This document shows positions 16,836 through 24,523 of a DNA stretch of 64,000 bases, piece after piece. The number at the start of each line of letters is the position of its first letter. The stretch's first letter is position 1. The DNA is from Acidobacteriota bacterium. GTDB taxonomy: Bacteria; Acidobacteriota; Vicinamibacteria; Vicinamibacterales; UBA8438. The stretch is taken from the NCBI GenBank assembly GCA_009838525.1, contig VXRJ01000010.1, positions 36,520 to 100,519 of the forward strand, in the 5' to 3' direction. Below the pieces are notes generated by a model. That model was not told where the DNA came from, searched no databases, and saw nothing but the letters and a program-made list of their open reading frames with translations. The position numbers and the translations under genes are program-made.

Positions 16836-18124
16836 TGCCGCGGCCCTGGCTAACCGGCGCTGGCGCCGTCGCCCTGATGATGGTCATCGCCGCGTCGGCG
16901 CCGCGCGGCGCGCAGGCGCAGCCTTCAGGCGAGTCGCTCACGCTTGCCGCCCTCGAGCAGATGGCGCTCGCGCAGAACCCCACGCTGGCGCAGGCGGCGG
17001 CGGACGTGACGGCAGCGGACGCGCTCGCCCGGCAGGCGGGGCGATGGCCCAACCCGTCGATCGGGTACACGGCGGACGAGGTGAGCGGCGGCCCGGTTAT
17101 CCGTTGGGGAGAGCACGGCGTCTTCGTCGAGCAGGTCTTCCCCATCAGCGGGCGCCTCGGAGCCGACCGCGCGGTGCGGCGGGGCGAGGCGGCCGAGGCG
17201 CGCGCGCACGAGGCGGCGCAGCGGCAGCGCGTCCTGACGATGGTCCGGCTGCACCACCGTGAAGCGGTGCTGGCCGCCGAGCGGGTGACGATTCGGGACG
17301 AGCTGGCCCGGCACGCGGCCGACGTGGTGACGACGACCCGGCAGCTCGCCAATATCGGCGTCGTCGACCGACCGGATCTCCTGGAAGCCGAAGCGGACGC
17401 GCATGCCGCGCAGGTGGCGGCGGAGGCGGCGCGGCACGACGAGTGGCGCATCTGGCGCGAGCTGGGCGTCGCGGTTGGCGACCCGTCGCTCCGGCCAGCG
17501 CCACTTGCCGCCGATCCGGCCGCGTTGCCGCCGCCCGTCGACGAGGGAATGGCGCTGGCCGTGCTGCTGCGCGACAGCCCGGAGCTGCGGGCGGCCGAAG
17601 CGGCGGTGACGCGGGCGGCCGCGTCGGTCGTGCGCGCGCGCAAGGAAACAAAGCCCGACCTGGTCGTCCGCGCCGGTCCGCGCTACAACCGCGAGCTGCT
17701 CGACCATGGCCCGTCGCCGGTCGGCATGGAAGCGTTTGCGGATGTCGGTGTCACCATTCCGCTCTGGAACCGCAACCGTGACGGCATCGCGGCGGCCGAA
17801 GCGGAACTGACGCGGGCGCGCGCTGAAGTGTCGCGCGTCGAGTTGGATCTGCGCGCCCGGTTCGCGGGGGAGTATCAGACCTACGCCGCGGGGGCGGACG
17901 ATGTCCGCGCCTACCGCGACGAGATCGTCCCGCGGGCAGACGAGGCGCACCGCCTCCGCCTGGAACGCTACCGGCAGATGATGGCGGAGTACACCGACGT
18001 CCTTACGGCCCGGCAGCGTCTCTTCACCATGCGCGAGATGTACCTCGACGCTCTCGGCCGGGCGTGGCGCGCCGCCATCCTGATAGACGGCCTGCTGCTG
18101 GAGGACGGCCTGATGTCGCCCTGA
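16835..18124 (+). CDS. TolC-family outer-membrane efflux protein
   Basis: A 429-residue outer-membrane efflux protein. The ATG at 16835 overlaps the stop of the multicopper oxidase, implying coupling. It has a signal peptide (cleavage near AQA/QPS) and two repeats of the OEP fold: long helices with ALEQMALAQNPTLAQA at about residue 40 and DSPELRAAEAAVTRA at about residue 250. Strands include PNPSIGYTADE and VGVTIPLWNRNRDG, the last typical of CusC/CzcC proteins. The pairing suggests heavy-metal (copper) export, yet no RND pump or membrane-fusion protein follows in this window. Confidence 0.9.
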   Translation: MPRPWLTGAGAVALMMVIAASAPRGAQAQPSGESLTLAALEQMALAQNPTLAQAAADVTAADALARQAGRWPNPSIGYTADEVSGGPVIRWGEHGVFVEQVFPISGRLGADRAVRRGEAAEARAHEAAQRQRVLTMVRLHHREAVLAAERVTIRDELARHAADVVTTTRQLANIGVVDRPDLLEAEADAHAAQVAAEAARHDEWRIWRELGVAVGDPSLRPAPLAADPAALPPPVDEGMALAVLLRDSPELRAAEAAVTRAAASVVRARKETKPDLVVRAGPRYNRELLDHGPSPVGMEAFADVGVTIPLWNRNRDGIAAAEAELTRARAEVSRVELDLRARFAGEYQTYAAGADDVRAYRDEIVPRADEAHRLRLERYRQMMAEYTDVLTARQRLFTMREMYLDALGRAWRAAILIDGLLLEDGLMSP

Positions 18125-18145
18125 TCGGGTGATCCGGCGTCTGCC

Positions 18146-18170
18146 TGGTGCGCCGGCCTCCAGGCCGGCA
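18146..18170. repeat. Dispersed GCCGGC hairpin repeat, copy B
   Basis: Bases 18152-18169 form a perfect 8-base-pair hairpin (GCCGGCCT/AGGCCGGC with a CC loop), preceded by GGTGC. It matches copy A at 12640 except for two compensating bases in the stem, as expected for a selected structure. It lies between convergent genes and could also act as a terminator. Confidence 0.7.
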
Positions 18171-18174
18171 CTGG

Positions 18175-18915
18175 CTACGACTCGCTGCCGAACCGCTGCG
18201 CGTCGGACGCCGCGTAGTGCGCCATCATCCGGTCGAGGTTGACGGTCGCCTCGAGCCGGTCGACCACTTCCGCCAGCCGGCCGCCCGGAATGACGCAGGT
18301 CATCTCTTCCGGCCGCATGCCGGTCCGGGCGCGGCTCAGGGCGCAGCCCACGCTGGCGGCGACCGTGCCCTGCTCCTTGGCCATCGCCACGATGTGGCAC
18401 TGCGGCTTCCCTTCGAACACCACATCCGGGCAGGCGCCTTTGAGCGTCATCAACGCCAGGCCATTGACTCGAAGCAGCACGACGTCGGGCGTCACCGCGG
18501 CTTCGGCCAAGGGTCCGTAGACCACCGAACCCGGGCGCTCCGCGACGTGCGGGAGACCCATGACCGCGGCCTGGTCCACCCAGCCGGCCGCAAGGACCGC
18601 CTCGACGTCATCCTTCGCCGCGGCCTCCTCCAGCGTCATGAAGCCATGCGTATAGCTGCCGACGCTGCAGTTGGCGTGGTCCGCCGCCTCCGTCGCAAAC
18701 GTCCCTTCCGCGCCGTGGATCCAGAAAACGCAGCCGGCCGGGACCTGCCCGGTCCGCCCGCGATCGTTCGGTTCCGGATAGTCCGGCGTCACCCGGTCCG
18801 CCGGAGGGGTCTCTCCCGGCGCATGAAACGAGATCGCCACGGGCGCCCCGGTTGGCTTCAGCGCGGCTACGAGACGTTGGTTCAGGCTCTTCCAGTCAGT
18901 CGATGTATCAGACAT
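18175..18915 (-). CDS. DUF169 domain protein
   Basis: A 246-residue cytoplasmic protein of the DUF169 family. The ATG at 18915 was chosen; the frame continues to 18996 through AT-rich upstream DNA. Conserved features include ALKPTGAPVAISF near the start, GCVFWIHG, HANCSVGSYTHG, and GCALSRARTGM with Cys residues spread through the protein. Family members are often annotated as uncharacterised ArCR-like proteins, with possible cofactor binding. No operon partner is visible; a DUF4143 gene diverges upstream. Biochemical function unknown. Confidence 0.82.
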   Translation of the reverse strand: MSDTSTDWKSLNQRLVAALKPTGAPVAISFHAPGETPPADRVTPDYPEPNDRGRTGQVPAGCVFWIHGAEGTFATEAADHANCSVGSYTHGFMTLEEAAAKDDVEAVLAAGWVDQAAVMGLPHVAERPGSVVYGPLAEAAVTPDVVLLRVNGLALMTLKGACPDVVFEGKPQCHIVAMAKEQGTVAASVGCALSRARTGMRPEEMTCVIPGGRLAEVVDRLEATVNLDRMMAHYAASDAQRFGSES

Positions 18916-18963
18916 GGCGCCCATGATACCCGAGCGGCCCTTGGGCATACGGCGGCCGGGCCA

Positions 18964-18995
18964 TTGCAAATGTAAAATCATATATTGTATTTGCA
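18964..18995 (+). promoter_or_regulatory. Palindromic operator-like site before DUF4143 gene
   Basis: TGCAAAT (18965-18971) and ATTTGCA (18989-18995) form a perfect inverted repeat around an AT-rich core, 9 bases before the ATG at 19005. This position would overlap transcription or translation initiation. It may be the binding site of an autoregulator, or serve the divergent DUF169 gene. Inferred from symmetry and position only. Confidence 0.4.
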
Positions 18996-19004
18996 CAATT
19001 CAAA

Positions 19005-20225
19005 ATGGGCGCCGCGTACTTCCCCCGCACCCTCACCACCACTATCCGCCGAGCGCTGCGGACATTTCCCGCCGTGATCGTCACGGGCGCGCGGCAAACG
19101 GGCAAGACGACACTACTGCGCGAGGAGTTCGGCGCGACCCATCGTTACGTGTCGCTCGAGCGTCCGGACGTGAGGGAGGTCGCACGCGACGACCCGACCG
19201 GCTTCGTTGCCGACGCCGGTCCTCGCGCCATCCTGGACGAGATTCAGTACGTGCCGGAACTCCTTAACTATGTCAAGGAGGCGATCGACGAGAACCGGCG
19301 ACCGGGCTCCTGGCTGCTGACCGGTTCACAGGACTTCACCCTGATGCGTGGCGTCAGCCAGACGCTGGCGGGACGCGTGGCCGTGCTCCACCTCGATCCG
19401 CTCTCGGTGGCGGAGATCGCAGCCGCCCGCAGCACGCCCACGCTCGCGCGCCTCGTCGCGGGGCGCGCGATCCGCACCGTCGCGCCGCCACCCGACCTGG
19501 GCGACTGGCTCCACCGTGGCGGCTATCCCGAACCCCGCCTCAATCGGCGTGTCGATCGCGATCTCTGGATGCAGAGTTACGTTCAGACCTACCTGGAACG
19601 CGATCTCCGTAACCTGGAGCAGGTATCGGACCTGGAGACGTTTCGCGCCTTCTTCGCCCTGACCTGCGCCTCGACCGGGCAGGTGCTGAACCTGGCCCGC
19701 CTCGGCCGCGACGCGGGGGTGACCGGACCGACCGCCAAGCGCTGGCTCAACCTGTTGGTCGCGAGCCGCCTCGTAGCGCTGCTTCCCCCGTATCACCGCA
19801 ACTTCGGCAAGCGGATCCGGAAGAGCCCCAAGCTCCACCTAGTCGATCCGGGTCTCGCCAGCTGGATGCTCGGCTATCGGACGGTCGACGCGATCCTACA
19901 GGGCCCGGCCCTCGGCGCCCTCACCGAATCCGCCGTCGTCGCCGAGCTCCTCAAGGCGGCCCACAACGGCGGCAGCCCACCCCGCCTCTTCCACTGGCAG
20001 AGCGCCAGTCTCGAAGTGGACATCGTCGCCGACATCGACGGTCGCCTATACGGCATCGAGGTGAAGGCCACGCGCACCCCGACCCTTCGGCACGCCGACC
20101 ACCTCGCCCGTTGGTGTGAGCTGACCGGCGGCAGCGGCCTCCTCGCCTGCCGCACGGATCGGGTCCGCTCGCTCGGCAAGGGAATCCGAGCCGTCCCCTG
20201 GCACTTCTGCGTGGCAGCAGGCTGA
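19005..20225 (+). CDS. AAA ATPase with DUF4143 domain
   Basis: A 406-residue ATPase. Walker A is GARQTGKT (28-35), Walker B is RAILDEIQ (Asp78-Glu79), and sensor-like LLTGSQDF follows. The middle has a winged-helix-like region (LARLGRDAGVTGPTAKRWLNLL). The C-terminal part (FHWQSASLEVDIVADIDGRLYGIEVKAT) carries an E-D-ExK pattern of PD-(D/E)XK nucleases. It shares family but little close identity with the ATPases at 13215 and 22475, so these are separate acquisitions, not recent duplicates. The role is unproven. Confidence 0.9.
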   Translation: MGAAYFPRTLTTTIRRALRTFPAVIVTGARQTGKTTLLREEFGATHRYVSLERPDVREVARDDPTGFVADAGPRAILDEIQYVPELLNYVKEAIDENRRPGSWLLTGSQDFTLMRGVSQTLAGRVAVLHLDPLSVAEIAAARSTPTLARLVAGRAIRTVAPPPDLGDWLHRGGYPEPRLNRRVDRDLWMQSYVQTYLERDLRNLEQVSDLETFRAFFALTCASTGQVLNLARLGRDAGVTGPTAKRWLNLLVASRLVALLPPYHRNFGKRIRKSPKLHLVDPGLASWMLGYRTVDAILQGPALGALTESAVVAELLKAAHNGGSPPRLFHWQSASLEVDIVADIDGRLYGIEVKATRTPTLRHADHLARWCELTGGSGLLACRTDRVRSLGKGIRAVPWHFCVAAG

Positions 20226-20242
20226 CTTGCGCCAGCCAGCGA

Positions 20243-20740
20243 TCACTCCACCCGCACGAAATCGCGAGCGTCAGCCGGTGAGTCGAAGATCTCCCGCAGG
20301 CGCGTGCAGCGGTACGCGAAGACGCGCCGCAGGTCCGGGGCGACAAGGAAGCGATTCACCACGCGGCCGCCCGGAACGGCGTAGGCGACATCATCCTCCG
20401 CCACCGTCATGCCGACCTCTTCCCGGAAGCGGTGTTCGTGGCGCCACACCAGGTAGGGGCCGCGCTCCTGCTCGTCAACGAACCGGCCCGGCGGCTCCCA
20501 CGCCGAGATCCGGCTGGTCCACCGGATCGGGATCCCCCGAAGGCGCAGCCGGTAGTCGATGGTCAATCCTTCGCGCATCTCGATCTTGCCGGACGTCAGC
20601 ACATGGAACCGGAGCCAGGGCGGTGTTATGCGCTCCAGATTGCGGGCGTCGGCAAAGAACGGGAAGACCTCGCTCAGCGGGCGCCTCAGCCGGATTGATA
20701 CGTGAAGCCGGTGCGTCTTGCGGGCCACTACTTTCAGCAT
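20243..20740 (-). CDS. SRPBCC-family (START-like) ligand-binding protein
   Basis: A 165-residue SRPBCC/polyketide cyclase-like protein; such folds enclose a hydrophobic ligand pocket. The open frame runs to 21238, but the ATG at 20740 starts directly before RLHVSIRLRRPLSEVFPFFADARNLERITPPWL, the typical first strand and helices. GLTIDYRLRLRGIPIRWTSRISAW and PYLVWRHEHRF match the family's middle strands, and a C-terminal helix (RRVFAYRCTRLREIF) closes the pocket. Usually a single-domain protein of this size. The ligand is unknown. Confidence 0.82.
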   Translation of the reverse strand: MLKVVARKTHRLHVSIRLRRPLSEVFPFFADARNLERITPPWLRFHVLTSGKIEMREGLTIDYRLRLRGIPIRWTSRISAWEPPGRFVDEQERGPYLVWRHEHRFREEVGMTVAEDDVAYAVPGGRVVNRFLVAPDLRRVFAYRCTRLREIFDSPADARDFVRVE

Positions 20741-20811
20741 AGCCCGAGCGATTCTTCGGGTTTCGTGGCCAGCGATAGGCTGTCCGAGGCGGGCCGCGCA
20801 CGGTCGGAGGA

Positions 20812-21099
20812 CTACGTGGCCCGCGCTGCTTGTTCGACGATGGCCTGCAGCCCCCGCACACCGTCGGTCAGGCACGCCGGACCGGGCTGCAGGATGATGG
20901 TCGACTTGATCTCGTGAACCGCGCCCGCACGTACCGCGTTGATCCGGTCCCAACCGGGTCGGGCAGTCACTTTCTCCGGCCGGAACTTCCGCCCGCACCA
21001 CGAGCCGACGATGCGGTGCTCCTCTCCCAGGAGGTAGAACCACTCCGTGGTCTCCTCCGTCATGCAGACGATGCGTTCGGGAAAGCGGGGCTCGGACAC
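20812..21099 (-). pseudogene. Remnant of a BtuF-like periplasmic substrate-binding protein (internal deletion)
   Basis: A 95-codon open frame that reads like the two ends of a cobalamin/iron-type helical-backbone binding protein joined together. From the GTG at 21099 it starts PERIVCMTEETTEWFYLLGEEHRIVG (the usual first strand and helix, quoted in part), then jumps to GRKFRPEKVTARPGW, INAVRAGAVHEIKS and IILQPGPACLTDG, which belong to the C-terminal lobe. Full-length relatives are about 250-300 residues, so the middle, some 150 or more residues, is gone without a frameshift. No transporter genes are nearby. It is most likely a decayed gene; a functional mini-protein is unlikely. Confidence 0.65.
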
Positions 21100-21241
21100 C
21101 TGACGAGCGTACAGGAGTCCTGGAAGCAGCTGGCTGAACGCCTCTGCTAGCCTCGAGGGCTGGCGAACCAGCGAGCGCACCGGCTGCGGCTAGAGCCCGC
21201 GCAGGCCGAAGGGACCGCCGACCCCGCCGACCAGGCAATGT

Positions 21242-21670
21242 TCATTTCAACTTGAGAGAGGGATAATCCGGCGTCCGCGGCGTCAGCGTCCGGTTCGCAC
21301 AATCCGCGATCAGGTCCAAGCCTTCCAGAACGATCTGCCCGATCAGCGGCTCGCTCAGCGGCGGGCCCACGACGCACTCTGTGACCATGAACCGATCGCA
21401 GACCTCGATGGCGACGGGACCTGCAACCGGCCGCTCGTCCCTGCGCTCGTCCGCGTACGTCACGATGGCCGTTCGGAGCTCCTCCAGTCCGAGCCGTTCG
21501 ACGACGTTCTGAGGCAGCACGAGCATCACCGCGCCCGTGTCGACGACGCCGTCAACGTGGGTGCGGCGCACAGGTTCCGTCCGGAGTCCGCTCCTGGCGT
21601 TGCTCCGGTCCACGTAGTTTTCCAGGCCGACATTGACGACGATTTCGCCCACGGCACCCCCTCTTCCCAT
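21242..21670 (-). CDS. Clan AA (retropepsin-like) aspartic protease
   Basis: A 142-residue single-domain aspartic protease-like protein. The catalytic motif VDTGA is at residues 43-47 (Asp44), followed by LVLPQNVVERLG, typical of bacterial clan AA proteases. The second psi-loop is seen as LIGQIVLEGLDLIADCANRTL. Such proteins act as homodimers. Substrates in bacteria are mostly unknown, and some are toxin-antitoxin-like accessory genes. It stands alone in the decayed region between two pseudogenes. The start at 21670 gives a reasonable beta-strand N-terminus. Confidence 0.78.
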   Translation of the reverse strand: MGRGGAVGEIVVNVGLENYVDRSNARSGLRTEPVRRTHVDGVVDTGAVMLVLPQNVVERLGLEELRTAIVTYADERRDERPVAGPVAIEVCDRFMVTECVVGPPLSEPLIGQIVLEGLDLIADCANRTLTPRTPDYPSLKLK

Positions 21671-21780
21671 CGTAGCCGATCAGGATTACGCCACCGATTT
21701 CATCGGGGATAATCGAACCGATGTTCGTGCAGACGATAACGAATGTGCGGTTCCGGTAACGAGTCGCCACGCGAATTCTG

Positions 21781-22237
21781 ATGCGCTATCTGGCCCTCGA
21801 CCTGGAGGTCGGCAAGCGAAACGAGCGAATCAACGCGCTGGCAGCCGTCGATTCCAACGGCAGGTCCTTCGTCCGCACCAGGCTCAAGCAACGCGAGCTT
21901 GATGGCGCCCTGCGCGACCTCGACGATTTCGCCGAACCGGCGGACGTCATCCTCGGCCACAACCTGATCCACTTCGACTTGCCGCACCTGCGCGCAGCGG
22001 CTCGTCCGCGAACGGCGAAACGATCCGAAGCACGACGCCCGGCTCGCGCTTACGCTCTTCGAAGACGAACGCACCGAACTCGGCAAGGTCGGCGCCGACC
22101 TGCTGCTTACTTGGCATTGGCTGACGTCACGGGATGGCGACCTCGTGGCGTTCGATGCGTTGTTCAGGGCGTTGCGGGAGTCTTGGGAAGTCGTGGTGCC
22201 TGAGCTGATCTACGACTCGCGAGGGAGCAGGCAATAG
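21781..22237 (+). pseudogene. Broken DEDD-exonuclease domain gene (likely RecQ-type helicase-associated)
   Basis: From the ATG at 21781 the frame encodes a DEDD 3'-5' exonuclease start: motif I ALDLEV (Asp7/Glu9) and motif II LGHNLIHFDLPHL. At about 21990 the coding sense moves to another frame, which continues LVRERRNDPKHDARLALTL, FEDERTELGKVGADLLL, WHWLTSRDG and FDALFRALRESWEVVVPE to a TAG at 22235-22237. The segment between motif II and the shifted part, which should hold the remaining catalytic residues, is missing. I recall this order from long RecQ-like helicases with an N-terminal exonuclease; the helicase part is absent. Probably a deletion-derived pseudogene. Confidence 0.6.
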
Positions 22238-22353
22238 GAAGAACCGCGGCCCGACCCTGAAAGCTCCGCGGCGTGCCCGTGCCACATGCTGCCGAACGGA
22301 CTGAAGTTCCGCAGTCCTATGCAAAGGGTCCGGCCGAAACACCCGCCAGTCGC

Positions 22354-22416
22354 TCGACAAATCACCCGCTGAAGCTTCGACAAATCACCCGCTGTAACGT
22401 CGACAAATCACCCGTT
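22354..22416 (+). repeat. Three 23-base tandem direct repeats upstream of DUF4143 gene
   Basis: TCGACAAATCACCCGCT occurs at 22354-22370 and 22377-22393, and with one base changed (GTT end) at 22400-22416. The period is exactly 23 bases and the 6-base spacers differ. The array ends 58 bases before the ATG at 22475. A period of about two helical turns puts the copies on one DNA face, as for cooperative binding of a regulator. It is not a CRISPR array: the spacers are too short. Confidence 0.8.
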
Positions 22417-22474
22417 AGGGTTGCGTGGCGCACCGCTGCCGGAGTACAACCTGTGCCAGAAAATTGGGCTGGTT

Positions 22475-23725
22475 ATGACCTACCTGCCGCGAATCGTCGA
22501 TGCCGAATTGGCCGATCTCCTGAAAGCCGCCGGAGCGGTTCTCATAGAAGGGCCCAGGGCAACTGGGAAAACGGCCACCGCCGCCCGGGCGGCACTCAGC
22601 GAAGTGCTGCTCGACGTGGACGACAATGCCAGACGAATGATCGGCGTAGACCCGGCAATCGTTCTGGACGGTGAGACGCCGCGGTTGATCGACGAATGGC
22701 AACTCGAGCCGATCATCTGGAACCACGTCCGCAGGGCGATTGATCGCCGCGGCACCCCCGGCCAGTTCATTCTCACCGGTTCCGCCGTGCCCGCCGACGA
22801 CATCGCCCGGCACACCGGTGCCGGACGTCTTGTTCGCCTGCGCATGCGCCCACTGTCGCTTTACGAAAGCGGGCACTCCAGCGGGGAGATTTCGTTACGA
22901 CGGCTGCTCGACGGTGCGGAGCAACGGACGCCGCAATCGGAAATGTCAATCGCCGCCCTCACCGAGTTCGTCTGTGCAGGCGGCTGGCCGGGCCACGTCG
23001 GCAAGGCTCTGGCCGGCGTCCTCCGCCTGAACCGCGGCTATCTGGACGACGTCCGCCGTACCGACGTATCGCGGGCCGGAGCCAAGACGCGCGACCCGGT
23101 GAAGGTGGGCCGTGTCCTGCGCTCGCTGGCGCGCAACGTGGCGACGCCCGCCTCCCTGTCGACACTGGCTGCCGACGCAGGCGACGACGACCAGGCTCTC
23201 AAGACCGATACTGTGGCCGAGTACTTGGACGCACTCGAACGACTCATGGTGGTGGAAAACCAGCCGGCCTGGTCACCGCACTTGCGGTCGCGCACGACGC
23301 TCCGACGAACGCCGGTCCGGCACTTCGTGGATCCATCACTCGCAGCCGCCGCCCTGAGTGCCGCCCCGGCGCGCCTGACGGCCGACCTCCAGTTCCTGGG
23401 ACTGCTGTTCGAGTCTCTGGTCGTCCGCGACCTGCGTGTCTACGCCCAGAACACCGATGCACAGGTCTTCCACTACCGGGAAAAGGACGGACTGGAAGTG
23501 GACGCTGTGGTCGAGGCGGCGGACGGACGCTGGGTGGCGTTCGAGATCAAGCTCGGCGAACGCTGGGTAGACGACGGCGTGAAGAACCTGCGCAGGCTCG
23601 CCCAACGCATGGAGCAGAGCGACCACGGGAAGCCCTCCGCCCTGGCGGTGATCGTTCCCAGTGGATACGGCCACGTGCGCCCCGGGGAAGTAGGAGTCAT
23701 ACCCATCGGAGCCCTCGGGCCCTGA
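22475..23725 (+). CDS. AAA ATPase with DUF4143 domain
   Basis: A 416-residue ATPase. The ATG at 22475 is followed directly by YLPRIVDAELADLLKAAGAVLIEGPRATGKT; Walker A is GPRATGKT (26-33). The Walker B-like strand is LIDEWQ, in the form common in this subfamily (D-E-W instead of D-E-I). A winged-helix-like part and a C-terminal region with EKDGLEVDAVVEA and WVAFEIKLG give the E-D-ExK nuclease-like pattern. Tandem 23-base repeats upstream suggest dedicated regulation. Third member of its class in this window; role unproven. Confidence 0.9.
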   Translation: MTYLPRIVDAELADLLKAAGAVLIEGPRATGKTATAARAALSEVLLDVDDNARRMIGVDPAIVLDGETPRLIDEWQLEPIIWNHVRRAIDRRGTPGQFILTGSAVPADDIARHTGAGRLVRLRMRPLSLYESGHSSGEISLRRLLDGAEQRTPQSEMSIAALTEFVCAGGWPGHVGKALAGVLRLNRGYLDDVRRTDVSRAGAKTRDPVKVGRVLRSLARNVATPASLSTLAADAGDDDQALKTDTVAEYLDALERLMVVENQPAWSPHLRSRTTLRRTPVRHFVDPSLAAAALSAAPARLTADLQFLGLLFESLVVRDLRVYAQNTDAQVFHYREKDGLEVDAVVEAADGRWVAFEIKLGERWVDDGVKNLRRLAQRMEQSDHGKPSALAVIVPSGYGHVRPGEVGVIPIGALGP

Positions 23726-23776
23726 CGGCCTCCCGGCGCTTGCTTATCGAGACGACGATCCTCGTATCTTCCCGCC

Positions 23777-24448
23777 ATGCCCAGCTTCACGTGCCAGGTG
23801 TGCCAGACGTCGTTCACTGTCGCTCAGGCCGTGCTCGACAAGTACCCCGGCTGGCAACCGAGGTATTGCCGGATGCACTCGCCGAAGAAGCGCCCCGGCG
23901 CGCGACGCGCTGGCCGGACCGGTCCCAGTGGCGGCACGAACCGTGGCCGCACGCTGCGAGAAGAGAACCTCACGCTCGCCGAGGTCCTCGCCAAGTACCC
24001 GGAACGCACCGGCGCCGGTTCGGGCGTGTTCACCGACGGCAGCGCCGTCCCGAATCCCGGCCCCGGCGGCTGGGGCGTGGTCTGGGTCGAGGACGGTCGG
24101 ATCGTCCGGCAGGCGCACGGCCACGACCCGAAGACGACGAACAACCGCATGGAGCTGCGGGCGCTGATCGAGGCGTTCACGATGCTGCCGGAGGATGCCG
24201 ACGTGGGCGTGCTCAGCGATAGCGAGCTCTGCGTGAACACCATCACCCGCTGGGCGCCGGCCTGGGAACGGGCCGGCTGGAAGCGGAAGGCGGGTCCCAT
24301 CAAGAACCTGGAACTGGTGCGAGAACTGCTCGCCCTCTACCGCGCGCACCCGGGCTGCAAGCTGCGGTGGACCGCTGCCCACACCGGTAATCGCTGGAAC
24401 GAGTACGCGGACAGTCTCGCCACCGCCTGGATGCGCTCGACCCTCTAG
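23777..24448 (+). CDS. Ribonuclease H family protein with N-terminal zinc-finger-like domain
   Basis: A 223-residue RNase HI-like enzyme expected to cleave RNA in RNA-DNA hybrids. The catalytic residues are intact: Asp87 (FTDGSAVPNPGPGGWG), Glu126 (NNRMELRAL), Asp148 (LSDSEL) and Asp212 (ADSLA), with His202 in the flexible loop. Residues 1-40 carry CQVC (6-9) and CRMH (31-34), a Cys-Cys-Cys-His set that looks like a zinc ribbon, followed by a basic linker (35-60). The typical enzyme is about 155 residues, so this is an extended form. It could be the housekeeping rnhA or an accessory paralogue. Confidence 0.88.
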   Translation: MPSFTCQVCQTSFTVAQAVLDKYPGWQPRYCRMHSPKKRPGARRAGRTGPSGGTNRGRTLREENLTLAEVLAKYPERTGAGSGVFTDGSAVPNPGPGGWGVVWVEDGRIVRQAHGHDPKTTNNRMELRALIEAFTMLPEDADVGVLSDSELCVNTITRWAPAWERAGWKRKAGPIKNLELVRELLALYRAHPGCKLRWTAAHTGNRWNEYADSLATAWMRSTL

Positions 24449-24523
24449 CAGCCCGTGGCAACCACACCCGGACCCGGAAGCCCGAAGCGAAAACCCGCGC
24501 GGCTTGCGATCCGCCGTCTCCCG

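Noticed and set aside
21552-21770. 72-codon minus-strand frame beside the aspartic protease
   Set aside because: It overlaps the protease start in a different frame and has an Arg/Gly-rich, gene-unlike composition.
22354-22416. Possible CRISPR array
   Set aside because: Only three units, 17-base repeats with 6-base spacers, and no cas genes. It is a tandem-repeat regulatory site.
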